Notes under the pieces: generated by a model
What the model was told of the DNA's origin: nothing
The model's input: only the letters and a program-made list of their open reading frames with translations
Databases searched by the model: none
Part shown: positions 17,921 through 28,129 of the stretch, piece by piece
Layout: every line of letters begins with the position of its first letter
Numbering within the stretch: the stretch's first letter is position 1
Position numbers and translations under genes: made by a program
Source: Roseovarius nubinhibens ISM
Lineage (GTDB): Bacteria > Pseudomonadota > Alphaproteobacteria > Rhodobacterales > Rhodobacteraceae
Reading direction: 5' to 3'
DNA length: 64,000 bases
Assembly (NCBI RefSeq): GCF_000152625.1
Contig: NZ_CH724156.1
Coordinates: forward strand, 3,402,602-3,466,601

Positions 17921-19327
17921 CTAGCTCTCGGCCCCTTCCGCCACCTTGGCGACCCGCGCCCCGGATTTGGCATTGGTCACCACGCCCAGTGATTTGAGCT
18001 TGCGATGCAGCGCGCTGCGTTCCATGCCCACGAACTCGGCGGTGCGGCTGATATTGCCGCCAAACCGGTTGATCTGGGTGAGCAGATATTCCCGCTCGAA
18101 GGCCTCGCGCGCCTCGCGCAGCGGCATCGTCGCCAGCGCCCCCGACAGAACCACCCGGCCATCATCGACCGAGGCCTCGGTATCGCCGGGCAATTCGCTC
18201 GCCTCGATCGCCGCCGTCCCCTCGCCGAGGATCAGCACCCGCTCGATCACATTGCGCAATTGCCGCACATTGCCGGGCCAGCTCATCGTCTGCAACAAGG
18301 CCCCCGCCTCATCCGACAAGGCCCGCTGAGGCAGGCCTTGGGTCTTGTGCAGCTGTTCGATGAAATAATCGGCCAAGAGCGGAATATCGTCGCGCCGTTC
18401 CTCGAGCGAGGGCACCGCAATCGGCACCACATTGAGCCGATGATAGAGCTCGCGGCGGAACCGTTCGGCGGCAATCTCCGCCTCGAGATCACGGCTGGTC
18501 GAGGAAATCACCCGCAGATCGACCTGCACCTTGTCCGACCCGCCAACCCGCAGGAATTGCTGATCCACCAGAACCCGCAGGATCTTGGACTGGGTGCCCA
18601 CCGGCATGTCGGCCACCTCGTCGAAATAGATCACCCCGCCATTGGCCTCTTCCAAAAGCCCGGGCTCGATGCCGCGCTCTTCGCTCTCGCGCCCAAAGAG
18701 AACCTCTTCCATCCGGTCCGCTTCGATCGTGGCGCAGCCCACCGAGACGAACGGATGATCCGCCCGCGCCGAATTGGCATGAATATAGCGCGCCGCAAGC
18801 TCCTTGCCCGATCCCGCCGGCCCCGACAGCATCACCCGCCCGTTCGACCGCGTGACCTTGTCGAGCTGACTGAGCAGCGCCCGGAATACGCCGCTCTCGC
18901 CAAGCATCTCCGCCGGGCCACTGCCCTGCCGCTTGAGCGATTGCACCTCGCGGCGCAGTCGGCTCGCCTCCATGCCGCGCCGGATCACCACCAAGAGCTG
19001 ATCGATGTTGAACGGCTTCTCGATGAAATCATAAGCCCCCTGTTTGATCGCCGCGACGGCGATCTCGATATTGCCATGGCCCGAGATGATCACCACCGGC
19101 ACATCCGGATAGTCACGCTTCACCGCCTTGAGAATGTCGATCCCGTCCATATTGCTGTCTTTCAGCCAGATATCGAGGATCAAAAGCGCCGGCTGCGTCT
19201 CCGCAATCGCCGCCATGGCATCGTCTGAATTGCCCGCCAAACGGGTCTCAAACCCTTCATCTTTCAAAATATCAGAGATCAGTTCGCGAATATCGCGTTC
19301 GTCATCGACAATAAGAATATCACTCAT
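17921..19327 (-). CDS. ntrX: Nitrogen/redox response regulator NtrX (no GAFTGA loop)
   Basis: A 468-residue NtrC-family regulator and partner of NtrY. The receiver domain (1-120) has VDDERD, the phospho-acceptor Asp in LILDIWLKDSNMDG, and EKPFN. The AAA+ domain has Walker A GPAGSGKE (about 165) and Walker B VIYFDEVAD. The C-terminal Fis-type helix-turn-helix is ISRTAEFVGMERSALHRKL. Where sigma54 activators carry GAFTGA after LFG, this protein reads ESEERGIEPGLLEEANGG, so the sigma54-contact loop is absent. It follows ntrY by 11 nt. Confidence 0.95.
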   Translation of the reverse strand: MSDILIVDDERDIRELISDILKDEGFETRLAGNSDDAMAAIAETQPALLILDIWLKDSNMDGIDILKAVKRDYPDVPVVIISGHGNIEIAVAAIKQGAYDFIEKPFNIDQLLVVIRRGMEASRLRREVQSLKRQGSGPAEMLGESGVFRALLSQLDKVTRSNGRVMLSGPAGSGKELAARYIHANSARADHPFVSVGCATIEADRMEEVLFGRESEERGIEPGLLEEANGGVIYFDEVADMPVGTQSKILRVLVDQQFLRVGGSDKVQVDLRVISSTSRDLEAEIAAERFRRELYHRLNVVPIAVPSLEERRDDIPLLADYFIEQLHKTQGLPQRALSDEAGALLQTMSWPGNVRQLRNVIERVLILGEGTAAIEASELPGDTEASVDDGRVVLSGALATMPLREAREAFEREYLLTQINRFGGNISRTAEFVGMERSALHRKLKSLGVVTNAKSGARVAKVAEGAES

Positions 19328-19338
19328 GGGATCACCCC

Positions 19339-21591
19339 CTACACCGCTTGTTGTTCCAATGGCTCGCCCTGCGCCTCCCGACGCAGGTCGAGCGTCACGA
19401 CCGCCATCGCCCCGCGATGCGCCCCCGGCTCAAATTCCGGTGCATCCTCAAGGCTGAGCGTGCCGCCATGCTCTTCGATAATCTTCTTCACGATGGGCAG
19501 GCCGAGGCCGGTGCCCTTGTCGCGGGTCGTCACATAAGGCTCAAAGAGCCGGCTGCGATCTTCGGGCAGGCCAATGCCATTGTCGGCAATCCGGATCACC
19601 GCCGCGCCATCCTCTTCACCACAGTGAATACGGATCGTCGGGGTGAACTCCTTGCCCAGTTTTTCCTGCCTTGTTTCAATGGCTTCGCCTGCGTTCTTGA
19701 TCAGGTTGATGAGCGCCTGACTGATCATCGTCGCATCCACATCCGCCACCATAGGTTCCTCGCTGAGATCGGTCTCGAACCGCACCTCGGGCTGACCCGC
19801 CTCCTGCAGCATCGCCGCCTCGCGCACCAATTGGCTCAGACTCTCCTGCCGCCGTTCGGGCTCTGGCATCCGGGCGAATTTGGAAAACTCATCGACGATG
19901 CGGCGCAGGTCATCGGTCTGACGCACGATCACATCGGTCATCTGCGCCAGATCGGCCGCATCCTCTTCGGCCAGCAGTTTTGAGAACTTGCGCCGCGTCC
20001 GTTCCGCCGAAAGCTTGATCGGCGTCAGCGGGTTCTTGATCTCATGCGCGATGCGTCGCGCGACATCGCCCCAGGCCGCCATCCGCTGCGCGCTCACCAG
20101 ATCGGTCACATCGTCAAAGGCCACCACATAGCCCTCCGGCGTGCCCGCCTCGCTGATCCGCTCGGACATGCGCACCAGCAGATTTTCCTGCTCGCCATTG
20201 CGGGTGACGCGGATTTCCTCCTGCACCAGCCCGCCATGCGCCCGCAGCCGCTCAAAGAGCTCGGCAAATTCCGGCACCGCCACCGAGAGCGCCACGGATT
20301 GCTGATCTTCTTGCCAGTTGAGCAGCCGCTCCGCCGCGCGGTTCACAAAACTGACCCGCCCTTCCACATCGAGCCCCACAACCCCCGAGGACACCGATCC
20401 CAGCACCGAATCGAACAGCCTGCGCCGCCGTTCGATCTGTTCCGACCGGGTCAAAAGATCGTTGCGCTGGCCCTTGAGCTGCCGGGTCATCTGGTTGAAA
20501 TAACGGCCCATCATGGCGATCTCGTCATCGCCCTCTTCTTCCTGCACCTGCACGTCGAGATCGCCATCCCCGACGCGCTGCGCCGCGCTGGCAAGCCGCC
20601 CCACCGGCCGCGACAGGCGCTCGGCAAACCACATGCCAAGCCAGATCGCCGCGAGGATGAGGATCACCGCAAAGCCCAGATACACCAGCCCGAACTCAAA
20701 CAGCACCCGCCCCCGCTCGCTCTCGCGCTGACGATAGAATGTCGCCGTCTCCTGCGTTTCGTCGAGCAGGTTGAGGATCTCGCCATCGACATTGCGGCTC
20801 ACATAGAGATAGCGGTCGGGAAAGGTCACCAGCGGCATCAGCGCCCGAAACTCGTTGTTGACCCAATCCTGGATCACGATGATCCCATCCGCCCGCGCCC
20901 GCGCCACCTGCGCCGGGCTGGGCCGCTCAAAGTCGAAAAGATAGCTGTTCTCGCCCCGCGCCCGGATCTCGCCGGTGCCATCGACGACAAAGGCCTCGCG
21001 CAGCCCGCGCTGAATGCCGCGCTGCCCATCTGACAGAACCTTGCGAATATCGCCGTCATTCATGAACACCGTGGCGCGTTTCGTGGCGTTGATGATCGAC
21101 GCCAGCGCCCGCGCATCGGTGATGAGATCGCGGCGATGCTCTTCCTCATAGGCCTGCGCCGCGGCCACCGAATTGCTGACCACCCGGCCCACCCGGTCGG
21201 AAAACCATGCCTCGAGCCCCATGTTCACGCTGAGCGTCGCAAACACCGCCACCGTGACCGTCGGGATCAGCGCCATGATGGTGAAAACACCGGTGAGCCG
21301 CATATGCAGCCGCGAGCCCGCCGAATGCCGCCGCCGCGCCGCGACCATCTGCATCACCCGCGTCAGAACCAGCGCCGCCACGATGAGCACATAGACCAGA
21401 TCGGTGAGCAGCACGATGCGCAGCACATTCGACGCGGCCCCCTTGTCGAGCGGCCCCATCACCAAATAGGTGACCACCGCCAGAACCGGCCCGAGAAAGA
21501 ACAGCGCAACCGTGCCCACGGCCTGCAATTCGCGCAATCTGCGCAGCCGGACAAGCCGATCCCAGCTCAATCTCTGTGCTCTTGCCGCCAC
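19339..21591 (-). CDS. ntrY: Sensor histidine kinase NtrY
   Basis: A 750-residue membrane sensor kinase. N-terminal hydrophobic helices (residues 25-45, 57-78, 95-118) are followed by a large extracytoplasmic loop, another helix near 297-318, HAMP (FAERLSRPVGRLASAAQRVG), PAS, the phospho-acceptor motif [20 protein letters not shown] (near 505-525) and ATPase boxes LINLIKNAGEA (N), DNGIGLP (G1) and GTGLGLPIV (G2). It phosphorylates NtrX; in alphaproteobacteria this pair links nitrogen and redox or envelope signals. It begins 98 bp after the ntrC stop. Confidence 0.95.
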   Translation of the reverse strand: MAARAQRLSWDRLVRLRRLRELQAVGTVALFFLGPVLAVVTYLVMGPLDKGAASNVLRIVLLTDLVYVLIVAALVLTRVMQMVAARRRHSAGSRLHMRLTGVFTIMALIPTVTVAVFATLSVNMGLEAWFSDRVGRVVSNSVAAAQAYEEEHRRDLITDARALASIINATKRATVFMNDGDIRKVLSDGQRGIQRGLREAFVVDGTGEIRARGENSYLFDFERPSPAQVARARADGIIVIQDWVNNEFRALMPLVTFPDRYLYVSRNVDGEILNLLDETQETATFYRQRESERGRVLFEFGLVYLGFAVILILAAIWLGMWFAERLSRPVGRLASAAQRVGDGDLDVQVQEEEGDDEIAMMGRYFNQMTRQLKGQRNDLLTRSEQIERRRRLFDSVLGSVSSGVVGLDVEGRVSFVNRAAERLLNWQEDQQSVALSVAVPEFAELFERLRAHGGLVQEEIRVTRNGEQENLLVRMSERISEAGTPEGYVVAFDDVTDLVSAQRMAAWGDVARRIAHEIKNPLTPIKLSAERTRRKFSKLLAEEDAADLAQMTDVIVRQTDDLRRIVDEFSKFARMPEPERRQESLSQLVREAAMLQEAGQPEVRFETDLSEEPMVADVDATMISQALINLIKNAGEAIETRQEKLGKEFTPTIRIHCGEEDGAAVIRIADNGIGLPEDRSRLFEPYVTTRDKGTGLGLPIVKKIIEEHGGTLSLEDAPEFEPGAHRGAMAVVTLDLRREAQGEPLEQQAV

Positions 21592-21689
21592 TCAAGCCCC
21601 CCTCAATTTGTAGCGAAAAAGAGGCGCACCGCGAAATATTGCGGTGCACTTGAGCGCTGCTCCCTTTTCGCCACAGGCCTGTTGCGGTT

Positions 21690-23033
21690 TTACATCAACT
21701 TGCGGCGGCGTGTCACGCGAATATCAAGGTCGGTCATTTTCTTGCGCAAAGTATTCCGGTTGATCCCCAGAAGCTCGGCGCATTTCGCCTGATTTCCCCC
21801 CGTCGCTTCCAGCGCGATTTCAATGAGAGGCTGCTCCATTTCCTTGAGAATCCGGGGATAGAGCCCCGCCGGTGGCAACAATCCGCCATGCATGTCGAAA
21901 TAGCGCCGCAGATGCCGCCCGACAGATTCGCTGAGCGTCTCGCCCTCCGGCCCCCCGGCGCTTTCCGGCGCGTCGGGCTGCACCGACAGCAGCGGTTCAA
22001 TATCCTTGAGCCCGATCTCCGCATCGCGCACCGACAATGCCGCGTGCCGCACGAGGTTCTGCAATTGCCGCACATTGCCCGGCCAGGCATAGCGCCGCAT
22101 CAGCGACAGCGCGTTCTCGCTCAGATGCCGCGCCGGGGCGCCCTCGGCCTCGGCCAGCGCCAGCGCATGCGCCGCCAACAGGGCAATATCCTCGCTCCGG
22201 TCGCGCAGCGCCGGCATCTCGAGAACCGCCCCCGACAGCCGGAAAAACAGATCGTCGCGCACGCCGCCGGTGCCACCATGCTGCAAAGTGCTCAGCACCC
22301 GCAGGTTCTGCCCCGTCTGCAACAGCCGGATGGCCAGCGACTGCGCGGTGTCGCCAAACTCTTCGAGCCCGTCGAGCACCACGGTGCCGCGCCCGGCCCG
22401 CTCGATGATCGCCGCCACATCCGCCTCGCGCGCGAGATCACCGCCGCCGACCACCACAAACGGCTCGGCCCGGCGTTCCGACAGATCATGGATCGACTTC
22501 GCCAAAAGCGACTTGCCCGCCCCCGTCTCGCCGCGGATCAGCACCGGAAGCTCGCTATGGATAAGCCGCGCCACCCCTTGATAGAGCGCCTGCATCACCG
22601 GCGTCCGCCCCACCAGGGGAAGCTCGTCTGGCCGCTCTTCGACCACCGCACTGCCCGACCGCGACGCCCGCCCCTTGTCGAGCGCGGCGCGCGTCCGCTT
22701 CATCAGATCGGGCAGGTCAAAGGGCTTGGGCAGGTAATCGAACGCCTCCGCCTCGGTCGCGCGAATGGCGGTCATGATCGTGTTCTGCGCCGAGATCACG
22801 ATCACCGGCAGCCCCGGCCGCTCCTGCGCGATCTTTGGCAGCATCTCGAGCCCGTTGCCATCGGGCATCACCACATCCGAGATCACCGCATCGCCCCGGC
22901 CTTCGGTCACCCACCGCATCAGCGTGGTGAGCGACGAGGTGGCATGCACCTTGCACCCCGCCCGCGTCAGCGCCTGGGTCAGGACCGTACGGATCGTACG
23001 GTCGTCATCGGCCACCAATACAGTGCCATCCAT
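21690..23033 (-). CDS. ntrC: Nitrogen regulator NtrC (Rhodobacter type, without GAFTGA)
   Basis: A 447-residue response regulator. The receiver has DDDRTIR and the acceptor Asp in [14 protein letters not shown] (about residue 53). The AAA+ domain has Walker A GETGAGKS (near 167) but a degenerate Walker B ([10 protein letters not shown]). The GAFTGA loop is deleted between [10 protein letters not shown] and [10 protein letters not shown]. The C-terminal Fis-type helix-turn-helix is [20 protein letters not shown]. Rhodobacter capsulatus NtrC, which also lacks this loop, is known to activate the housekeeping-sigma polymerase; the same is inferred here. The ntrB stop and ntrC ATG share one base (TGATG). 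Confidence 0.95.
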   Translation of the reverse strand: MDGTVLVADDDRTIRTVLTQALTRAGCKVHATSSLTTLMRWVTEGRGDAVISDVVMPDGNGLEMLPKIAQERPGLPVIVISAQNTIMTAIRATEAEAFDYLPKPFDLPDLMKRTRAALDKGRASRSGSAVVEERPDELPLVGRTPVMQALYQGVARLIHSELPVLIRGETGAGKSLLAKSIHDLSERRAEPFVVVGGGDLAREADVAAIIERAGRGTVVLDGLEEFGDTAQSLAIRLLQTGQNLRVLSTLQHGGTGGVRDDLFFRLSGAVLEMPALRDRSEDIALLAAHALALAEAEGAPARHLSENALSLMRRYAWPGNVRQLQNLVRHAALSVRDAEIGLKDIEPLLSVQPDAPESAGGPEGETLSESVGRHLRRYFDMHGGLLPPAGLYPRILKEMEQPLIEIALEATGGNQAKCAELLGINRNTLRKKMTDLDIRVTRRRKLM

Positions 23034-24115
23034 CAGTTATCCTCCTGAAGTTCTCTGGGCGCCATCGGCAGCGACAGCCTGAAGACAGTGCAACCCGGTT
23101 CCGACGTCACGCCGATCCAGCCGCCATGCGCCGCGATGATCTTGGCGGCCAGCGCCAGCCCCAACCCGGTGCCATTTTCCCGGCCCGAGACAAACGGATC
23201 GAACACCTCATCGGCGATATCCGCTGGCAGCCCCGGCCCGTCATCCTCGATCTCGATCTGCAGCGGCACTTTCTGGCCCTCGCCATCCGGCCCCTGCAAT
23301 CGCAGACCATGTTCATAATAGGTGCGCAGGGTGATCGTGCCCCCTGCCGGTCCCGCCGCCTGCGCCGCGTTCCGGATGAGGTTGAGCAACACCTGCAACA
23401 GCTGATCGGCATCGCCATGCGCCGGTGGCAGCGAGGGGTCGAAAATCTCGATCACCTTCATATGCCCCGCCACGCTGAGCTGCGCCGACCGCCGCGCCCG
23501 GTCGAGAATATCATGCAGGTTGACCGCACTCCGCTCTGGCGGGCGCACATCGCCAAACTGCTCGACCTGCTCCAAAAGCCCGACGATCCGCCGGCTCTCG
23601 GCCACGATCAGATCGGTCAGCTCCTGATCCTCCTCACTGAGCGTCATCGACAAGAGCTGCGCCGCCCCGGTGATCCCGGCCAGCGGGTTCTTGATCTCAT
23701 GGGCGAGCATCTCTGCCATGCCGATCGCCGATTTCGACGATTTCGCCGAGATCGCCCCGCCCGGCCCCGGCCGCCCCGCCGCATCGCGCGGCGCAACAAG
23801 CACCACCATCGCCCCGTCCTGCCCGGAGAGTGGCGCGATCTGAAGCCCGGCCTGCACCCGGCTGCGCGGCCCGGTCTCGATCGTCGCATCATTGATATAG
23901 AGCGGCGTCACCTGTTCCCGCGCCCGCGCCACGGCGGCAAGCGGCGGCTCGGCCAGCCGCAGCACATCCCACAAGGGCCGCCCCCGCACGCTGCGCGACG
24001 ACAGGTTGAGAAACCCTTCGGCGGCGGTGTTGAGATCGCTCACCAGATCGTCGCCATCGACCAAGATCCCCGGCACCGGCAGCGCCGCCCAGATGGTGTC
24101 GCCAATCCCGCTCAT
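23033..24115 (-). CDS. ntrB: Nitrogen-sensing histidine kinase NtrB
   Basis: A 360-residue cytosolic kinase/phosphatase that modifies NtrC under the control of PII. The N-terminal PAS-like domain runs to about residue 110. The phospho-acceptor motif is [20 protein letters not shown] (His near 140). ATP-binding boxes are [17 protein letters not shown] and [10 protein letters not shown]. Its ATG overlaps the dusB stop by 4 nt (ATGA), which supports one dusB-ntrB-ntrC transcript as in Rhodobacter (nifR3-ntrB-ntrC). Confidence 0.95.
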   Translation of the reverse strand: MSGIGDTIWAALPVPGILVDGDDLVSDLNTAAEGFLNLSSRSVRGRPLWDVLRLAEPPLAAVARAREQVTPLYINDATIETGPRSRVQAGLQIAPLSGQDGAMVVLVAPRDAAGRPGPGGAISAKSSKSAIGMAEMLAHEIKNPLAGITGAAQLLSMTLSEEDQELTDLIVAESRRIVGLLEQVEQFGDVRPPERSAVNLHDILDRARRSAQLSVAGHMKVIEIFDPSLPPAHGDADQLLQVLLNLIRNAAQAAGPAGGTITLRTYYEHGLRLQGPDGEGQKVPLQIEIEDDGPGLPADIADEVFDPFVSGRENGTGLGLALAAKIIAAHGGWIGVTSEPGCTVFRLSLPMAPRELQEDN

Positions 24116-25107
24116 GCCGCCACCTGCTGCGGCGCGCCGAGCGCCTCCGGCAACCGCGCGAACACCTCTTCAGGGGCCCGGGCCGTCAGGATCGGCCGCC
24201 GCAGATTGGCGGGCGTGCCCACCCCATCCATGTACCAACCGAGATGTTTGCGCGCCACGCGCAGCCCGAGATCGCCGCCGTAAAACCGCAGCATCTCGTC
24301 ATAATGGTCCGACACCAGATCAACGAGCTCGGCACCCTGCGGCACGTCGGGCGGCGCAGCCCCCCAGAGCTCTGCCGCCACCTGCGCCAGAACCCAAGGC
24401 CGCCCCTGCGCCCCGCGCCCGATCATCACGCCGTCGCCGCCCGATTGCGCCAGCGCCGTGCGCGCCTCGTCAGGCCCGGTGATATCGCCATTGGCAATGA
24501 CAGGCACCGCGACGGCCTCTTTGACCCGCGCGATCGCCGCCCAATCGGCCCGACCCTTGTAGAACTGACACCGCGTGCGGCCATGGATGGTGATCATCTG
24601 CACCCCCGCCGCCTCGGCCCGCGCCGCAATCTCGGGCGCGTTGAGCAGATCCTCATCCCAGCCCAACCGCGTCTTGAGCGTCACCGGCACCTCGACCGCC
24701 TCGACCACCGCCTCGATGAGCCGCAGCGCATGGTCCGGCGTCTTCATCAGCGCCGAGCCGCTCGCGCCATTGCCGCTGGCACTGGTGACTTTCTTCGCCG
24801 GGCAGCCCATGTTGATATCGATGATCTTCGCGCCATTGGCCTCGACCATCCGCGCCGCCTCGGCGAGCCATTCGGCATCGCATCCCGCCAGCTGCACCGC
24901 CGTATTCTCCACCCCAAAGCCGAGCTCGGCCCGCTCACGCACCCCCGGCTTGGCCTGCACCATCTCCTGGCTCGCCACCATTTCGCTCACCACCAGCCCC
25001 GCGCCAAAGCGCGACACGAGGTTGCGAAACGGCAGATCGGTGATTCCCGCAAGCGGGGCGAGGAAAACGGGCGGGGTCAGGCCAAGGCCTGGGATCGTAT
25101 CGATCAC
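24112..25107 (-). CDS. dusB: tRNA-dihydrouridine synthase DusB (NifR3)
   Basis: A 331-residue FMN enzyme that reduces uridines in tRNA. TIM-barrel motifs: FLAPLAGITDLPFRNL (residues 14-29), DINMGCPAKKVTSASGNGAS (active-site Cys near 103), ITIHGRTRCQFYKG, and the phosphate-binding IANGDITG and VMIGRGAQGRPW. The GTG start at 25107 is chosen because AAGGAT lies 9 nt upstream and the length fits; in-frame codons run back to 25218. It is the first gene of the ntr operon, a conserved alphaproteobacterial arrangement. Confidence 0.94.
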   Translation of the reverse strand: MIDTIPGLGLTPPVFLAPLAGITDLPFRNLVSRFGAGLVVSEMVASQEMVQAKPGVRERAELGFGVENTAVQLAGCDAEWLAEAARMVEANGAKIIDINMGCPAKKVTSASGNGASGSALMKTPDHALRLIEAVVEAVEVPVTLKTRLGWDEDLLNAPEIAARAEAAGVQMITIHGRTRCQFYKGRADWAAIARVKEAVAVPVIANGDITGPDEARTALAQSGGDGVMIGRGAQGRPWVLAQVAAELWGAAPPDVPQGAELVDLVSDHYDEMLRFYGGDLGLRVARKHLGWYMDGVGTPANLRRPILTARAPEEVFARLPEALGAPQQVAA

Positions 25108-25197
25108 GTGCTTAATCCTTGTGCAGTGGCGGCAGGCTGCGTCCAGATGCGACTTTCCGCAATAATTCAAGACCAGAATGTCCCGCTCATTCAGCAG

Positions 25198-25235
25198 TTG
25201 CACAAAATTTAAGCACATTTTCCCGCCATTGCACA
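25198..25235. promoter_or_regulatory. TTGCACA direct repeats in the dusB/ispDF divergent promoter region
   Basis: TTGCACA occurs at 25198-25204 and 25229-25235, 31 bp apart (about three helical turns), with AAGCACA at 25211-25217 between them. The 156-bp region drives dusB-ntrBC in one direction and ispDF in the other. The TGCAC core recalls half of an NtrC site (TGCAC...GTGCA), so autoregulation is possible. Confidence 0.35.
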
Positions 25236-25263
25236 GGGTCGCATCACCGCGCTATCAAACCTC

Positions 25264-26418
25264 ATGATCATCGCTGCCCTCATTGTCGCCGCTGGCCGTG
25301 GTTCGCGCGCCGAAACCCCGCTGCCCAAGCAGTGGCAACCGCTCGGGCCTGCCCGCGTCGCCGATGTGACGCTGGCGCGCTTTGCCACCCACCCGCGCAT
25401 CGGCCCGATCTGCATGGTGCTGCATCCCGACGACATGGCCCTCGCCCCCGATCACCCCGGTCTGATCCTTGCGCCCGGCGGCAGCACGCGCGCCGCCTCG
25501 GTCCGCAACGGGCTCGACGCGCTGGCCGAGCACGCCCCGGACCTTGTGCTGATCCATGACGTGGCCCGGCCTTGCGTTTCGTCCTCCGTCATCGACGGGG
25601 TGATCGCGGCGCTCGCCCATGGCCCCGCCGCCGCCCCCGCGCTGCCGGTCACCGACGCGCTCTGGCGCGGCGCCGAGGCCCGCGTCACCGGCACCGAAGA
25701 CCGGACAGGTCTCTTCCGCGCCCAGACGCCGCAGGGCTTTCACTTCGCCGCCATCCGCGACGCCCACGCCAAGGCCCAGAACGACGCCCAGACCCAGGGC
25801 ACAGCCGACGCCGCCGATGATGTGGCCATTGCCCGCGCCGCCGGGCTTGACGTCATCATCACCCGGGGGGATGAGGCCAATATCAAGATCACCTGGCCCG
25901 AGGATTTCGCCCGGGCGCAACGCATATTGGGGAGCGAGATGAAAATCAGACTGGGCAATGGCTATGACGTGCACCGGTTCGGGCCGGGCGATGCGGTGGT
26001 GCTCTGCGGTGTAACCATCCCGCATGATCGCGGCCTCCAAGGCCATTCCGATGCCGATGTCGGCATGCACGCGCTCACCGATGCCATCTATGGCGCGCTG
26101 GCCGAGGGCGACATTGGCCGTCATTTCCCGCCCTCCGACATGCAATGGAAAGGCGCGGACAGCCGCATTTTTCTCCGCCATGCCGTCGGCCTCGCCGCCG
26201 ATAAAGGCTACAAGATCAACAATCTAGACGTCACTCTTGTCTGCGAATACCCCAAGATCGGCCCCCAGGCCGAGGCCATGCGCGCGGCCCTAGCCGAGCT
26301 CTGCCAGACGCCGCTCGATGCTGTCTCGGTCAAGGCCACGACCTCCGAACGGCTGGGCTTCACCGGGCGCGGCGAAGGCATTGCGGCGCTGGCCACCGTC
26401 ACCCTCACCGGTCTCTGA
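25264..26418 (+). CDS. ispDF: Bifunctional MEP-pathway enzyme IspDF
   Basis: A 384-residue fusion of two non-consecutive steps of the methylerythritol phosphate route to isoprenoids. Residues 1-220 are IspD (CDP-ME synthase): [22 protein letters not shown] and FRAQTPQGF. Residues 225-384 are IspF (MEcPP synthase): [15 protein letters not shown] with zinc-binding Asp/His, [19 protein letters not shown], and [14 protein letters not shown]. The fusion is common in alphaproteobacteria. It is followed by pgpA 13 bp later and by cinA, which overlaps pgpA by 4 nt, so the three probably form one transcript. Confidence 0.96.
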   Translation: MIIAALIVAAGRGSRAETPLPKQWQPLGPARVADVTLARFATHPRIGPICMVLHPDDMALAPDHPGLILAPGGSTRAASVRNGLDALAEHAPDLVLIHDVARPCVSSSVIDGVIAALAHGPAAAPALPVTDALWRGAEARVTGTEDRTGLFRAQTPQGFHFAAIRDAHAKAQNDAQTQGTADAADDVAIARAAGLDVIITRGDEANIKITWPEDFARAQRILGSEMKIRLGNGYDVHRFGPGDAVVLCGVTIPHDRGLQGHSDADVGMHALTDAIYGALAEGDIGRHFPPSDMQWKGADSRIFLRHAVGLAADKGYKINNLDVTLVCEYPKIGPQAEAMRAALAELCQTPLDAVSVKATTSERLGFTGRGEGIAALATVTLTGL

Positions 26419-26431
26419 GAGGAGCCCCCGC

Positions 26432-26926
26432 ATGTCCACCCGCCTGAGCCATCTCATCGCCACCTTCTTTCACGCGGGCCACCTGCGCCCGGCCCCCGGC
26501 ACCTGGGGCTCGCTCGCGGCACTGCCCGCCGCCTGGCTGCTCCTGAGCCTCGGTGGCGTGACGCTTCTCCTCCTCGGGATCGTCGCCGCCTGTGGATTAG
26601 GATACTGGGCCACCGCTTTGGAAACCAAGGGAAAATCCGACAAGGACCCCTCCGAGATCGTGATCGACGAGGTCGCAGGCCAATGGATCGCGCTGCTGCC
26701 CGTGGCCATCGGTGCCGCCCATTCCGGCGCGCCGCTGCTGGCGCTCTGGCCCGGCTGGGTCGCGGCCTTCGCCCTCTTTCGCCTCTTCGACATCCTGAAA
26801 CCCGGCCCCATCGGCTGGGCCGACCGGCTTGGCGGCCCGATGGGCGTGATGCTCGACGATGTGATCGCCGGCGTCTTTGCCGCGCTCGGCACCGGCCTCA
26901 TGGGCTATCTCTGGCACGCGCTATGA
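26432..26926 (+). CDS. pgpA: Phosphatidylglycerophosphatase A
   Basis: A 164-residue inner-membrane phosphatase that makes phosphatidylglycerol from its phosphate. Family motifs are [12 protein letters not shown] (residues 20-31), [17 protein letters not shown] (64-80, metal-binding acidic residues) and [16 protein letters not shown] followed by [10 protein letters not shown] near 130. Start 26432 has an AGGAG site upstream. It lies 13 bp after ispDF and overlaps cinA by 4 nt (ATGA). Confidence 0.95.
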   Translation: MSTRLSHLIATFFHAGHLRPAPGTWGSLAALPAAWLLLSLGGVTLLLLGIVAACGLGYWATALETKGKSDKDPSEIVIDEVAGQWIALLPVAIGAAHSGAPLLALWPGWVAAFALFRLFDILKPGPIGWADRLGGPMGVMLDDVIAGVFAALGTGLMGYLWHAL

Positions 26927-27402
26927 CCGACGCCCCCGACATCCGCGCCGAGATCCTCGCCCGCGCCACGCGCGCGGGCCTCACCATCACCACCGCCGAG
27001 AGCTGCACCGGCGGCATGGTCGCCGCCGCGCTCACCGATCTGCCCGGCTCCTCGGCCATGTTTGAACGCGGCTTCGTCACCTATTCCAACGCCGCCAAGA
27101 CGGATCTTCTTGGCGTCTCGCCCGACACGCTCGCGGCCCATGGCGCGGTTTCCGAAGCGGTCGCCGGTGAAATGGCCGCAGGCGCGCGCCAACAGGCCCG
27201 CGCCGACATCGCTGTTGCCGTGACCGGCATCGCAGGCCCCGGCGGCTCCGAATTCAAACCCGAGGGCCGCGTCTGTTTCGGCCTGAACTACGGCTCAGAA
27301 GCCCTTGTAGAAACAATGGATTTCGGCACATTGGGCCGCGACGCCGTACGCCGCGCCGCCCGCGATCACGCGCTCAACCTGATCCTCAGCGCCCTGCCAT
27401 AA
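26923..27402 (+). CDS. cinA: CinA-type nicotinamide-nucleotide amidohydrolase (PncC domain)
   Basis: A 159-residue stand-alone CinA C-terminal domain. Motifs [19 protein letters not shown] (residues 21-39), [18 protein letters not shown] and [19 protein letters not shown] define the NMN deamidase family, which recycles NMN to nicotinic acid mononucleotide. The ATG overlaps the pgpA stop. The 3' end overlaps the convergent 68-aa gene by 17 nt. The N-terminal MoCF-like domain of long CinA proteins is not present, as is usual in this group. Confidence 0.93.
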   Translation: MTDAPDIRAEILARATRAGLTITTAESCTGGMVAAALTDLPGSSAMFERGFVTYSNAAKTDLLGVSPDTLAAHGAVSEAVAGEMAAGARQQARADIAVAVTGIAGPGGSEFKPEGRVCFGLNYGSEALVETMDFGTLGRDAVRRAARDHALNLILSALP

Positions 27403-27592
27403 GCGCCACGAACGCGCCAAGATCACCGCCACTGACCGCCTGCCAGCCCGCCTCGGCCCGCGCCGCCCCCAAGAGCGCCGCCGCCTTGGCCTGCACCCGC
27501 GCCTCGCGCGCCGCCAGATCCATCGGCGCGGTGAGATCGAACACCGCCTCGCGCCGCGCCCCCGCCATCAACCGCCCAAGATCATCGCTCAT
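27386..27592 (-). CDS. Small conserved-looking protein downstream of the RatA/Coq10-like gene
   Basis: A 68-residue alanine- and arginine-rich soluble protein ([20 protein letters not shown] at the start). Its ATG overlaps the stop of the upstream Coq10-like gene by 4 nt (ATGA), good evidence for real translation as part of a two-gene unit. No family or function is recognised. It ends 17 nt inside the convergent cinA gene. Confidence 0.6.
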   Translation of the reverse strand: MSDDLGRLMAGARREAVFDLTAPMDLAAREARVQAKAAALLGAARAEAGWQAVSGGDLGAFVALMAGR

Positions 27593-28044
27593 GGTTTCGC
27601 CCCATAGAGCTCATGCGCCCGCGCCTCGAACGCCCGGACCACCCGCTGCATCGCCTCGAAAAAGAAAAGCCCCGCCGCCTTTTGCAGCAGCAGGTTGCGA
27701 AATTCGAAATCGACCGAGAACCCGACCTCACAGCCGCCCTCGACATCGCGGAACCGCCATTCCGACTGCATATATTTGAACGGCCCGTCGAGATATTCGG
27801 TATCAATCGCCAGATCCTCGGGCCAGAGCGTCACCCGGCTGCCGAATTTCTCGCGAAAGAGCTTGAAGCTGATCACCAGATCCGCTTCCATCACCTCGGC
27901 GCCATCCTCGCGCGGCGTGACGCTGCGCACCCGTGCGGCGGCGGTCCAGGGCAGAAAGTCCGGATAGGAGGCCACATCCGCCACCAGATCATACATCTGC
28001 TGGGCGCTATATGGCATCTGCCGGGTTTCGGAATGGCTTGGCAT
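27589..28044 (-). CDS. RatA/Coq10-like START-domain protein
   Basis: A 151-residue member of the SRPBCC/START fold group that includes Coq10 (coenzyme Q chaperone) and RatA. Features: N-terminal PYSAQQMYDLVADVASYPDFLPW (about residues 10-32), DLVISFKLFREKFGSRVTL, and EFRNLLLQKAAGLFFFEAM near the C-terminus, the typical amphipathic helix. In alphaproteobacteria a ubiquinone-binding role is more likely than toxin activity, as no antitoxin gene is nearby. Start 28044 is chosen over the upstream codons because homologues begin close to this MPSH. Confidence 0.85.
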   Translation of the reverse strand: MPSHSETRQMPYSAQQMYDLVADVASYPDFLPWTAAARVRSVTPREDGAEVMEADLVISFKLFREKFGSRVTLWPEDLAIDTEYLDGPFKYMQSEWRFRDVEGGCEVGFSVDFEFRNLLLQKAAGLFFFEAMQRVVRAFEARAHELYGAKP

Positions 28045-28129
28045 GGTAATCGTCCCCGATAACGGCGTGACCGGGGTTTTCAGGGAATGCGCCCCGGTTT
28101 GCAAGACCCGGCCCGAGGGAGACAGGATA

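Noticed and set aside
21690..24115. The ntr genes as a marker of a nitrogen-fixation island
   Set aside because: The nifR3-ntrBC-ntrYX order is common in non-fixing Rhodobacteraceae and no nif gene is in the window.
27589..28044. Reading the RatA/Coq10-like gene as a toxin of a toxin-antitoxin pair
   Set aside because: No RatB-like partner is present. The START-domain protein fits a ubiquinone-binding role better in this lineage.
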